A DNA stretch of 55,372 nt. It comes from Ferruginibacter sp. GTDB taxonomy: Bacteria > Bacteroidota > Bacteroidia > Chitinophagales > Chitinophagaceae. The notes under the pieces were generated by a model. It saw only the letters and a program-made list of their open reading frames with translations, was not told where the DNA came from and ran no database searches. Below are positions 29,705-39,273 of this stretch, piece after piece. Within the stretch, counting starts at the first letter, position 1. Each line of letters opens with the position of its first letter. The translations under genes were made by a program, and so were the position numbers. The stretch lies in the NCBI GenBank assembly GCA_025963635.1, contig JAOQAK010000011.1:1-55372 (forward strand), given 5' to 3'.

Positions 29705-32700
29705 ATGAAAAATAGATGGATGCGTTTTTTAGTAAGTATATTACTTGCTGCGTCATTGTATCATGTTGGATTCGCCCAAAATCCCCAACAACAAATAAAT
29801 GAGCATGAATTATGTGGAACCCAGGAATGGCTTGAAACACAGTTCAGAGCCTATCCGGCATTAAGGCTTCAATACGAACAGATGGAACAAAAGATGGGGC
29901 ATGCTGTGGCTGGCAAGCTTGCAAAAGCCAGGGCTGCATCTTCCAATGCTTCTCCGCTTAATTTAATCATGGCTTCGGCTACCGTTGTTACAATTCCTAT
30001 AGTTTTTCACATTGTTCATTCAAGCCCATCCTCGATAACTGATGCACAGATATATGCCTTGCTGGATACCCTCAACAAAGATTTCGGCGGCAATAATGGC
30101 GACAGCACTAAAATACCGGCCGCCTTCAAACCGCTTTTCGGAAAAGGTAATATAAGATTTACCCTGGCGCAGCGTACACCGGCCGGTATCAATACAAATG
30201 GCATCATTCGGTATGCTTCCTCAACCATTAGCACAGGTTCCGGCTATACCAGTGATCCGATAAAGTCTACCGCATCCGGCGGCGCCGATGCCTGGAATCC
30301 AAATCAATATTTCAATGTTTGGATCGGAACTTTTTCCGTTTCAGGACTTCTCGGGTATGCGGCATTTCCGATAACGTCTGGTGAAAACCCGGCCGGACTT
30401 TTAAGCCAGCAAGGAGTGGTAATTGAAAAAGGCAGTATCCCCAGGGGAGCAACAACGGACTATAACAATGGGCGGGTATTAACCCATGAGGCGGGACATT
30501 ACTTTTGGCTTCGGCATATCTGGGGCGATGCAGCCTGCGGCAACGATTTTCCAGGTACGGCCGGTATAGATGATACGCCTCCTGCAAGCGGGCCAAGTAG
30601 TGGTTGTGGGATAGGTGTTGTACCAACGGGCTGTTCAGGCACAAACCCGGAAGGCAGAATGTACCGGAATTATATGGATTATTCCAACAGCATTTGTATG
30701 GCGATGTTTAGTGTTGGGCAAACGATCCGCATGAGTATCGCACTTGATAGCTTCAGGGCATCACTTAAATCTTCAAGGGGCGGCGAACCCCTGACTTGCC
30801 CAAGTTTCAATATCAATGTAACCAGTACCGGTACCAGCGTTGCGGTAAGTGTAACAGGCGGGCAATCACCGTATGCCTATTCTCTCGATAGTATCAATTA
30901 CCAGCTATCTAACCAATTTACTGGCTTAATAGCCGGCAACAGCTATACGATGTATGTACGCGATTCCTTTTTTTGCAAGGGCAAAGTGAACTTTACGGCC
31001 AATGGCATCAACATGCCGCCTTTATCAGCCAGTTCGTTTTGTGTTAACCAGGCAGTTCCAATAAGTTTCACTACGAACGGTGCGTTCAACACAGGTAATA
31101 TTTTTACAGTACAACTTTCTGACACTGCGGGCAGATTCAACAGTCCTGTAAATATTGGAACACTGACTGGTATAACCAGTGGCACCATTAATGCAATTAT
31201 ATCCAATACTGCATTGGCGGGACAAAAATACCGAATCAGGATAGTATCCAGTAGTCCCTCAGTAACCAGTGCCGATAATGGCGCTGATTTGGAGATCAGC
31301 AATTCATCCGTTGTACCTTCAGTTTCTATTGCAATATCGGCGGGAACTAATCCCGGTTGTATCGGCAGTAGTACCAGTTTTACCGCAACCGCCATCAATG
31401 GGGGAACAACACCGGTTTTTCAATGGAAGCGAAACGGTACAAATGTATCTACAGGGAAAGTTTATACCACTATTGTACTGCAGAACAATGATACCATTAC
31501 CTGCTCGCTGCTAAGCAATTCGACATGTGCGGCAACTGATACTGCTACCAGCAATGCCATTACAATGTTGTTGTCATCCACACTGGTGACGGCAATAACT
31601 ATTTCGGCCGATAAAATGGATACGATTTGTTCAGGCATGCCCGTTGTATTTACAGCGGTAACAGTGAACGGAGGTACTTCACCAATATACGAATGGCGCA
31701 AAAATAGCATCCCTACAGGAGTTACCACAGCTACTTATACTACTACCAGTCTTAAAACGAATGATTCAATAACCTGCTACCTTATAAGCAGCCTGCCTTG
31801 TGCCAGCCCGTTTACAGCCTTCAGTAATAAAATTACATTTGTTGTTAATACTACCATAACACCTGCAGTTGTCATCACTTCCAATGTTGGAACAAGCCCT
31901 TGTTCAGGCACGGTGGTCACATTCACGGCTACTCCTTCTAATGGAGGTGTATCTCCTTCATTTCAATGGAAAAAGAACGGTGGGAATGTTGGAACCAACA
32001 GCATGGTATATGTTTCAGGTAACCTGGTTAGCGGGGATAGTATTTGGTGTGTGATGACCCGCACTACACCCGCGGTTTGCGTTAGTGCTTACTCCGTTTC
32101 CAGTAATATTTTAAGAATGATTATCCAGAATTGTTCTACCCAACTTCTGAACGGGAATGCATTTTTAAAGGAAAGCTATGTTGAAGTAGCGGTAGGGCCA
32201 TGTGGTAATTTCGCTTCTACGGTGGTAGCCCCACCCGGTTTTCACCCTCGTGGAACAGGTTCTGCAAGCTCGGCCGGCCAGTTGGGTTTTGTTGCGGATA
32301 CCAGTAAAAAGGGATGGCTGAATTATATAGGCGATTATTTTTTACCAGGCACTCCTGAGGAAGGTTTTGGATTAACCATTAACGGAACGAATTACAACAA
32401 TAACCTGATTTGTAACTTAAGCGAAATAGCCGGTTCCATAATAAGCGTTCAATCCGGTAGCCTTGAAAAATCTGCTACCTGGCAAGGCACCGCCGGTGGA
32501 TTAATTATCAACGCCAAAACATATATTCCATCCGGGGCTTTGTTTTTTGTAACAAAAGTTACGATTACCAATACATCGGGTGCACCGGTGAATAATATTT
32601 ATTATATGCGCAATGTTGATCCGGACCAGGGGTACAGCACTCCCGGCAGCACTGCAACTTCCAGTACTTATAATTCTGTTGTTTATCAAAACCCCAACGC

Positions 32701-35700
32701 CTGTAACCGTTCGTTGGTTTCAGCTACCACACGGCTCGATGGTTCAGATTATCTTGGTTTAGGAAGCGCTGATCCCAGGGCCCGTGTAAGCATGGGAGGA
32801 TTTACCAACAGGGGTGCTCAAGTTATTTGGAATGGCATTGGCTTGACACAGGCTGGTAAAAATAATTTTGGGGATAGCGCCATTTCAATTGCTTTTAAGT
32901 TGGGCACGCTGAATATAAATGAAAGTACCAGTTTTTCTTTTGCCCATATTTTAAATACATCGAGCCTGGAACAGGCGCTTGCTGCCACCAGTGTGGGATT
33001 AAGTATCAATGGAATCACCGCGGATATTGGAAAAGTAAATGATGTCTGTATGGGTGCAGCGGTTCCCATTAATTTAGGCAATACCGGTAACTACACCTCG
33101 TGGAACTGGGCGCCTGTTACTGGCCTTGATACAAGTGGCGGAACTATTGTGCGTGCAACCGTAACATCGCCTATTTCATATACGGCCACGGGTACCGGAT
33201 CCTGCGGAACGATTTCTATTACTATAGCGCTGAACCCGGTTACCGCATCTTCGGTTGGAAATGCAGGTGCTATATCCGGACCACTCACTCCTTCACAAGG
33301 CGCGGGAAATGTTACCTATTCCATCGCACCGGTTGCCAATGCCACACGGTATATTTGGAAACTGCCCGCCGGTATGGTAATTAATTACGGCGCCGATAGC
33401 AATGTGATCAGTGTCCGCATCCCGGCATTTGCATTCTGCGACAGCATTTCTGTAACACCCGTTAATGCATGCAGCGGTGGTTTAAGAAGGGTGATAACCA
33501 TTTGTGTTAGCTCAGTGTATGCAATTTTGCCTGGCGCAGTTGCAGGAGTTTGCAAGGTGGCTAAAAATGCTTATCTGCCTTATACGGGTACCACAGGCAG
33601 CCCCACTGTATATACCATCATTTGGGATTCTGCTGCAATTGCTGCTGGTCTTGTGAATGTAATCAATGCCCCCCTGCCACCAGCTCAAATCATCCTCGAA
33701 AAACCATCGGATGTACCTATTGCCAATTACAGTGGTAAAATTGCTGCAGGCAATGGCATCTTGAACAGTGCCTTCTACAATTTTATATTACCTGTTGTCA
33801 ATGCACCGATCCTGGTACCGCTCATCACCATCGCTGCCAATACCTCTACCAATATTTGTAGAGGAACACCTGTAACTTTTACTGCTACCCCTGTTAATGG
33901 AGGCGCCATTCCAATTTTCCAATGGTGTAAAAACGGGATTACGGTTAGTGCCGGATCTGCTACTTTCATTTATGACAGTCTTGCCAATGGAGACAGTATA
34001 ACCTGTACCTTAATCAGCACAGCTTCCTGTGTAAGTCCCGCGAGCGTAACCAGTACCGCCATTCAATTTTCAGTAAGTTCAACTGCGGTGTCCTCTGTTA
34101 GCATCAGTTCATCAACTGGCAGTAACGCTTGTGTAGGTTCATCTGTTACGTTTATAGCAACCGCCTTAAATGTAGGCGCATCTGCGGTGTTTGAATGGAG
34201 TAAAAATGGAAAAGTAGTTGATACAGGCAACTTTTATATCACCAGCAGCCTGGTTCAGAATGACAGCATCATGTGTTCTCTCAGGAGTGATAATCCATGT
34301 TTTGTTACTGTTACTGCAAAAAGTAATACCATTATTATGACTATGTCAACGGTAACTGCTCCTTCCGTTTCAGCACCGGTGACCATTAACTGTGGGCAGG
34401 TGGCACTACTTACTGCTAAGCCTACCACAGCCGGAAATATTATTAATTGGTACACAACTGTAACAGGTAGTACCCCGATTGCAAAAGGAGATTCGGTTTA
34501 TGTATCGCCCGGAACAACCACTGTATATTATGCTGAAGGAGGGTCGGCAAATTCGGGAACAGGTAAAATAGTCAAGTCGATCAGTACTACCGGTGGTGTT
34601 GTGATTGATCATGATGCAATTACGGGTGACGACCACGCCGGGATAGTGTTGAGTAGCAACTATGTTTACTACACGGGTGATTATTACACAGGCAGGTTTT
34701 CTAAAAATTTATCCGACGGTACTTCTTTCCCATTAAGAGATGGTTTCTTTTCAAATCTCGCTAATGGCGATTTATGGCAATTGGGTACCAGCACCAGTGG
34801 CGGTGCATCTCTTTCTTATGGAAGCATCACCAGGCTTTACCGGTTAAGTGAAAGCCTTGTACCTACCGGTAGTTTCTTAACATTGAGCGGAGTGGTGAAC
34901 ATGGGCAGCCAAACTTTTATGGCTCCCGGTGAAGGTTTTTTATTGATATATACAGGTGGCATTTTTTACAATATCAACTTAATCGACGGCACTGTAACCA
35001 AATTGAACGGACCAGGCAGTTTTTACTTTAGCAACAGTGAGGGTTGGGCAAGCTATGGCTGGGCAGAGTTTGACGGCACTAATTACTTCATCTGTCATGT
35101 AGCTAACTCATATACTATTTCAAAAAGAAATGTACTTACCGGCACAACCACAGTTCTTCAGTCATTTTCATATCTCGGTGATATGGCTGCAATTGTTTTT
35201 GATCCACAAGCTAACAGAATGTATTTTCATAATGAAGGATCCAGCCAGTTTGGCGGAATATCAGAAACGCTGGGATATACGCCGGTAACCAGTACAGAAA
35301 CGATTCCGCTTTGTGCAAGTACAAGGGTGCCCGTAGCAGTATCCGTAAATACGCCGGCCATTATTCCTTCTGTAAGCATTGTTGCTAATTTTAGCGGGAT
35401 AATTTGCGCAGGCACTACTATAACCTTTACTGCCAATGCCGTTAACGGAGGTGTTAGCCCACTTTACCAATGGAAGCGCAATGGAATAAATGTTGGCATC
35501 GGCGTTACTTACAGCAGCAATGCGCTTGTAAATAACGACATCATCAATTGCGTATTAACAAGCAGCCTGTTTTGTGTAGTCGCTTCGCAGGCCACCAGTA
35601 ACAACATTGTACTTACCATCAACACACCATCGGTTTATCCGGCTATCAATATCAGTTCTACCACATCAGGGTCTGTGTGTGCCGGAAATAATATTGTATT

Positions 35701-37585
35701 TACAGCAACTGCTCTGAATGCCGGCAGTACACCGATGTATCAATGGAAGAAGAACGGGTTAAATGTAGGTACCAACAGTGCTATTTATAATGACAATGGC
35801 TTTGCAACAGGCTCTATTACCTGTGTCATGTCTACCAATATCCCTTGTGCAGTAACGCTTACTAGTAACGCCATCAGCATCTTTTCAACAACACCTGTAC
35901 AGCCTTCAGTAAGCATTGCCAGCAATTCGGTGAATAGTATTTGCGCAGGCACAACGGTTACGTTTACCGCCACTGCAATCAATGGTGGCGGTTCGCCTTT
36001 GTTCCAGTGGAAAAAGAATGGGATAAATGCAGGTACCGGCGTGATCTATACAGTCAATAACCTTTTAAACGCCGATACCATTACCTGCGCACTGAGCAGC
36101 AGTATTTTTTGTGTAACGCAAACCACTGTCATCAGCAACGCCATTGGGTTCATTGTAAATCCTATGCCTGCCGCTAACCCGGTGGCCAACAGAACGGTTT
36201 GTCCGGGTACAACATCGCCTGCGATTTCTTTTTCCGGAACAGCCATACAATACCGCTGGACAAATAACAACCCGGCCATCGGCCTGGCGGCTACCGGTAC
36301 AGGAAGTATTCCCGCATTTGTTGCAGTAAATACTGATACACTGGCTGCAACGGCCGCTATTTCTGTCACCCCTGTTTCGGCAGGTATTGGTTACGCCTAT
36401 ATTGCAAATACCAACAACAATACCGTGTCGGTGGTAAGCCTCACTGGTAATAAAGTCGTGGCGGTTATTCCTGTAGGATCTTCTCCGTGGGCTGTTGCAG
36501 CAGCTCCAAATGGCAGTGTGGTATACGTTTCCAATATTGGCAATCCCGCATCTGTTTCAGTAATCAATACTTCTACCAACCAGGTTACCTATACGATTCC
36601 ATTGAATGGCATATCCTATAATATTTGTGTGAGCGCCGACGGATCGAGGCTTTATACAGCTGACTATAATAGCGGTGTTATTTCGGTTTATAACACAGCA
36701 TACAATGGTTTGATAAATTATTTTTACACAGGCAGCGGTCTTTTTAGCCTGGCAATCAGCCCGGATGGTGCGAAACTGTATGCTTCTACTTTAAACTACT
36801 TATATGTAATCAATGCAAGTGGATCCATTGTAGCAACTATTCCGACAAGCGGAAGTTCTGTAGGCCTTATCGCCAGTGCCGATGGAAACAGGGTATATGC
36901 TTCCAATGCAAATAATAATACCGTTTCTGTTCTCAGCACCAGTAGCAATACAGTTACTGCATCCATAGCTGTAGGCAATTCTCCCTACGGAATAACGTTG
37001 AGCCCGGATGGCAAAAATTTATATGTTGCCAACAATGGATCCAATACAATTTCGGTAATTAACACCGCTACCAATGAAGTAACCGCCACGGTTGCTACAG
37101 GCAGTGCACCCTCCGGACTTTCAGTAAGCGTTGATGGCACGCTGGTGTATGTAACCAGTCAGAGTGATAACAGCATTACAATTATGAATGCGGTTAACAA
37201 CACAGTTACTTCAACCGTCACAGGTTTTTCCGGGCCTGTTTCCTGGGGTAATTTTATCATCAGCAAATCGGGTTGTGCGGGCCCGCCGGTGACATTTACC
37301 ATTAAAGTAGGGCCGCCCGATATTAATACCTGGACGGGAAATGTAAGCACTGACTGGCATACCGCTGCAAATTGGCTATGCCAGGCGATACCAAAACCGG
37401 CAGACAAAGTATTGATCGCTGTTTCTCCCAACAATTTTTACCCGGTGATTATTAGTGGTGATCACATCAGCGTTAAAAGTATACAGCTTTTGCGGGGCAC
37501 TACGGTTACGGTGCAAACAGGTGCATCTTTAATTTTATCACCAAACCTTTCAGGTGCGATATCGGCACCAATACTATTAGAGTAA
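29705..37585 (+). CDS. Giant secreted M43-type metalloprotease/adhesin with Ig-like repeats and YVTN propeller
   Basis: The protein has 2626 residues with a signal peptide at about 1-24. Residues about 90-350 are a pappalysin-like (M43) protease: HEAGHYFWLRH gives zinc ligands His261, His265, His271 and catalytic Glu262, with a Met-turn region NYMDYSNSICMAMFS. Position 8 of the motif is Trp instead of the Gly of classical metzincins. Eight Ig-like repeats with a Q-W-K-x-N-G core sit at about residues 573, 662, 752, 1405, 1497, 1922, 2012 and 2100. Between them are two unlike beta-rich inserts (about 810-1090 and 1630-1870). A PKD-like domain (about 2155-2228) and a seven-bladed YVTN propeller (about 2229-2515) follow. 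The end (TWTGNVSTDWHTAANW onward) resembles segments that usually precede a T9SS sorting domain, but no sorting domain follows. The role is probably surface binding plus proteolysis. Confidence 0.9.
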   Translation: MKNRWMRFLVSILLAASLYHVGFAQNPQQQINEHELCGTQEWLETQFRAYPALRLQYEQMEQKMGHAVAGKLAKARAASSNASPLNLIMASATVVTIPIVFHIVHSSPSSITDAQIYALLDTLNKDFGGNNGDSTKIPAAFKPLFGKGNIRFTLAQRTPAGINTNGIIRYASSTISTGSGYTSDPIKSTASGGADAWNPNQYFNVWIGTFSVSGLLGYAAFPITSGENPAGLLSQQGVVIEKGSIPRGATTDYNNGRVLTHEAGHYFWLRHIWGDAACGNDFPGTAGIDDTPPASGPSSGCGIGVVPTGCSGTNPEGRMYRNYMDYSNSICMAMFSVGQTIRMSIALDSFRASLKSSRGGEPLTCPSFNINVTSTGTSVAVSVTGGQSPYAYSLDSINYQLSNQFTGLIAGNSYTMYVRDSFFCKGKVNFTANGINMPPLSASSFCVNQAVPISFTTNGAFNTGNIFTVQLSDTAGRFNSPVNIGTLTGITSGTINAIISNTALAGQKYRIRIVSSSPSVTSADNGADLEISNSSVVPSVSIAISAGTNPGCIGSSTSFTATAINGGTTPVFQWKRNGTNVSTGKVYTTIVLQNNDTITCSLLSNSTCAATDTATSNAITMLLSSTLVTAITISADKMDTICSGMPVVFTAVTVNGGTSPIYEWRKNSIPTGVTTATYTTTSLKTNDSITCYLISSLPCASPFTAFSNKITFVVNTTITPAVVITSNVGTSPCSGTVVTFTATPSNGGVSPSFQWKKNGGNVGTNSMVYVSGNLVSGDSIWCVMTRTTPAVCVSAYSVSSNILRMIIQNCSTQLLNGNAFLKESYVEVAVGPCGNFASTVVAPPGFHPRGTGSASSAGQLGFVADTSKKGWLNYIGDYFLPGTPEEGFGLTINGTNYNNNLICNLSEIAGSIISVQSGSLEKSATWQGTAGGLIINAKTYIPSGALFFVTKVTITNTSGAPVNNIYYMRNVDPDQGYSTPGSTATSSTYNSVVYQNPNACNRSLVSATTRLDGSDYLGLGSADPRARVSMGGFTNRGAQVIWNGIGLTQAGKNNFGDSAISIAFKLGTLNINESTSFSFAHILNTSSLEQALAATSVGLSINGITADIGKVNDVCMGAAVPINLGNTGNYTSWNWAPVTGLDTSGGTIVRATVTSPISYTATGTGSCGTISITIALNPVTASSVGNAGAISGPLTPSQGAGNVTYSIAPVANATRYIWKLPAGMVINYGADSNVISVRIPAFAFCDSISVTPVNACSGGLRRVITICVSSVYAILPGAVAGVCKVAKNAYLPYTGTTGSPTVYTIIWDSAAIAAGLVNVINAPLPPAQIILEKPSDVPIANYSGKIAAGNGILNSAFYNFILPVVNAPILVPLITIAANTSTNICRGTPVTFTATPVNGGAIPIFQWCKNGITVSAGSATFIYDSLANGDSITCTLISTASCVSPASVTSTAIQFSVSSTAVSSVSISSSTGSNACVGSSVTFIATALNVGASAVFEWSKNGKVVDTGNFYITSSLVQNDSIMCSLRSDNPCFVTVTAKSNTIIMTMSTVTAPSVSAPVTINCGQVALLTAKPTTAGNIINWYTTVTGSTPIAKGDSVYVSPGTTTVYYAEGGSANSGTGKIVKSISTTGGVVIDHDAITGDDHAGIVLSSNYVYYTGDYYTGRFSKNLSDGTSFPLRDGFFSNLANGDLWQLGTSTSGGASLSYGSITRLYRLSESLVPTGSFLTLSGVVNMGSQTFMAPGEGFLLIYTGGIFYNINLIDGTVTKLNGPGSFYFSNSEGWASYGWAEFDGTNYFICHVANSYTISKRNVLTGTTTVLQSFSYLGDMAAIVFDPQANRMYFHNEGSSQFGGISETLGYTPVTSTETIPLCASTRVPVAVSVNTPAIIPSVSIVANFSGIICAGTTITFTANAVNGGVSPLYQWKRNGINVGIGVTYSSNALVNNDIINCVLTSSLFCVVASQATSNNIVLTINTPSVYPAINISSTTSGSVCAGNNIVFTATALNAGSTPMYQWKKNGLNVGTNSAIYNDNGFATGSITCVMSTNIPCAVTLTSNAISIFSTTPVQPSVSIASNSVNSICAGTTVTFTATAINGGGSPLFQWKKNGINAGTGVIYTVNNLLNADTITCALSSSIFCVTQTTVISNAIGFIVNPMPAANPVANRTVCPGTTSPAISFSGTAIQYRWTNNNPAIGLAATGTGSIPAFVAVNTDTLAATAAISVTPVSAGIGYAYIANTNNNTVSVVSLTGNKVVAVIPVGSSPWAVAAAPNGSVVYVSNIGNPASVSVINTSTNQVTYTIPLNGISYNICVSADGSRLYTADYNSGVISVYNTAYNGLINYFYTGSGLFSLAISPDGAKLYASTLNYLYVINASGSIVATIPTSGSSVGLIASADGNRVYASNANNNTVSVLSTSSNTVTASIAVGNSPYGITLSPDGKNLYVANNGSNTISVINTATNEVTATVATGSAPSGLSVSVDGTLVYVTSQSDNSITIMNAVNNTVTSTVTGFSGPVSWGNFIISKSGCAGPPVTFTIKVGPPDINTWTGNVSTDWHTAANWLCQAIPKPADKVLIAVSPNNFYPVIISGDHISVKSIQLLRGTTVTVQTGASLILSPNLSGAISAPILLE

Positions 37586-37989
37586 TGAAGATGTAAATAG
37601 ATGAGTGCCAGCTTTTGTGGTGTGCCCGGCCTGGTAATTTTTTTTGATGCTTAAAATATCATCTTCAATCACCATTGATGTATACGGAATGATAGAAAAT
37701 TCTTGATTGATACTTGAGCGAATGACTAAGACACCAGGATACAGGCAGCATTTATCAAAGTCAACCTGTAGAAAAACTACGAGGACCTGGTGGAGATAGA
37801 AGGATTGAAAAAAATGAATGAATTTGCAGGAAAAGCATTTACGTGCTTTTTCTGCACAAATTTGCTGAGACGGCAGGGCAGGTTGAATGCGTTTAAAGAT
37901 GATTGAATGCAATCGCATCAAATCTGTAAAATTGTTTTTAAATCTCCATGGTAAACAACTGAATTTCGGGTGATTTCCCCACGATTTTT
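37586..37989. other. Gene-free stretch
   Basis: About 400 bp between the giant gene and the convergent HTH gene. A 162-codon open frame runs through it on the minus strand but overlaps the HTH gene, lacks any recognisable domain and has odd composition, so I do not call it. No clear terminator hairpin was seen. Confidence 0.5.
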
Positions 37990-38517
37990 TCAGGTATTCT
38001 CCCAAAGATTTGCCTCGAATTGCAAAAGTCCGATCGCGACTTCTAATTTTTTTTGCAGCATCCAATGATTGGTTTCCATTTTTTTCTGTGCCTGGTAGCG
38101 TTGTTCCTCTATCCAGCGCTGCCGTTTTCTTGTTTGGCTCACGGGTAAACCTGCCAGGGTTTGCAACAACAAGTCAGTGGCTGCTCCCTGCCGGTATTTT
38201 TCTTTAATGATCGCGAGTTTCTTTTCCAGTGGCCTGCACCTGGCGAGGCACCATTGCGCCTCCTTCTTTACAAAGGTTACTTCGGCGGCAGTAGGTTTAG
38301 ATTGATTACGTTTGGCTGTGGGTGCGGCTTTCAACTGTTTTGAAATTATTTTTTGTGAGAGCGCCAATGGCAGCATCGCATTCGATGGCAGGCTGCGGGT
38401 GTTGGCTGCGTGCAGGTGAAGCAGGGTAGGACTCACCTCCAAAAAATTACCAAGGTCGCGGAAATTGATGCCGGTATGCTCCATAAAAACACCCACCAGC
38501 GATTGTTCTTTTGCCAT
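37990..38517 (-). CDS. Small XRE-like HTH protein with basic coiled-coil tail
   Basis: This 175-residue protein is not matched to any named family. Residues about 16-52 (INFRDLGNFLEVSPTLLHLH, then NTRSLPSNAMLPLA) read like a Cro/C1-type helix-turn-helix. Residues about 82-170 are Lys/Arg/Glu/Gln-rich and probably a long coiled coil (RKRQRWIEEQRYQAQKKME). The start at 38517 (MAKEQSLVG) was chosen because it directly follows the conserved promoter and because the second copy at 50865 starts with the same MAK. Seven GTTTAC boxes lie just upstream (38557-38647), so autoregulation is likely. A second copy of gene plus upstream DNA lies at 48379-51390, broken by a cassette. Confidence 0.7.
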   Translation of the reverse strand: MAKEQSLVGVFMEHTGINFRDLGNFLEVSPTLLHLHAANTRSLPSNAMLPLALSQKIISKQLKAAPTAKRNQSKPTAAEVTFVKKEAQWCLARCRPLEKKLAIIKEKYRQGAATDLLLQTLAGLPVSQTRKRQRWIEEQRYQAQKKMETNHWMLQKKLEVAIGLLQFEANLWENT

Positions 38518-39034
38518 GATATTCAGTATTTTTATAAGGTTACAAAAATAAAATGTGTAAACAAAACCCTTGTAAACATTTTTTTGTTTACACATGCTTT
38601 GTTTACAATAGTGTAAACAAGATGCATGTAAACACAATTTTGTTTACACCCTTAAACAAAACTTGCACGAAATAAAAAATTGGAGTTTGCCCCTGGATTT
38701 TTTTGGAGAATTTTTGTGATGGTGGCCTTTATAAATGACCTCCTGCACCAGTCTTTAAAATAAATGTTATTTACTGCTGAGTTGTTTGTGCGGGTTAATA
38801 AAAACATGGGTTCACATGGATACATTTCTGGTAATGGATGTTGTAGGGGAGGAGGGAGTAAAAAAAGTTTGTAATTAATCAAGGAAATGAGAACGCTACT
38901 AACCGAAAGCGGTAAATATTTTTACTTCGACAATAGGTGGAGGTTTTTGATGCCTTTAAATGATTACTTTGCGGGAATTATTTCTGTTTGATACCCTGAT
39001 TTTAATTCCATACTTATTATTGTTCATCCCAGGT
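38336..39034. repeat. Duplicated HTH module, copy 1 (5' gene end plus upstream DNA)
   Basis: This segment aligns with 50681-51390 along its whole length: the first 58 codons of the HTH gene, the GTTTAC array, and about 390 bp further upstream. Shared phrases include GATGGTGGCCTTTATAA and TTACTTTGCGG. A 34-codon frame from ATG at 38887 to TGA at 38991 is kept in register in both copies. Similarity stops at 39034, directly at the perfect inverted repeat that follows. Confidence 0.8.
38543..38647 (-). promoter_or_regulatory. Promoter with seven GTTTAC/GTAAAC boxes
   Basis: A -7 element TATTTTTG on the minus strand (38550-38543) is followed upstream by seven exact GTAAAC/GTTTAC boxes at 38557, 38572, 38586, 38601, 38613, 38628 and 38642. 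Orientations run ++--++- and spacings are 15, 14, 15, 12, 15 and 14 bp. Adjacent boxes form inverted pairs. The layout suits cooperative binding of a dimeric HTH protein, presumably the product of the gene it precedes. The array is conserved in the second copy. Confidence 0.75.
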
Positions 39035-39086
39035 ATGCAATGCCATCAGGCGCAGGGCCGGAGCCCTGCGCCTGATGGCATTGCAT
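39035..39086. repeat. Perfect 24-bp inverted repeat with 4-nt loop
   Basis: Arms 39035-39058 and 39063-39086 are exact inverse complements, with loop CGGA. The arm is GC-rich and contains CATCAGGCGCAGGGC, which recurs exactly at 43995-44009 inside the long intergenic repeat before the NamZ-like gene. There is no T-run, so an ordinary terminator is unlikely. The remaining stretch to 39273 holds no convincing gene. Confidence 0.9.
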
Positions 39087-39273
39087 CTAAACGATCCACC
39101 GTTACGATATTCCATCCTTTGGCTTCAGCATAATTCCTAGCCCTTTCTCGTGATGCTTGGGAGATAGCCCGTAAACAGGAGCGATTTTTTCATGTGATTT
39201 ATAATCACCGATAAGCGGGGAATAGATAAATTGGAGTTGAAGTTTTGGAAGGCTAATACCGGGTTTAACTACA

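Noticed and set aside
37577..38065. 162-codon open frame on the minus strand
   Set aside because: It overlaps the 3' end of the HTH gene in another frame, has no domain and an unnatural composition; the overlapping HTH gene has a paralogue and a conserved promoter.
38543..38647. GTTTAC array as a CRISPR array or plasmid origin iterons
   Set aside because: Boxes are only 6 bp, orientations alternate and there are no spacers of constant length; it lies directly at the promoter of an HTH gene, so an operator array fits better. No rep gene is present.
39087..39200. Short minus-strand frame with NYAEAKGWNIVTVDRLDA, resembling part of a recombinase-like protein
   Set aside because: Only about 40 codons, no start, no motif that can be assigned; it may be a gene remnant, but the evidence is too thin to annotate.
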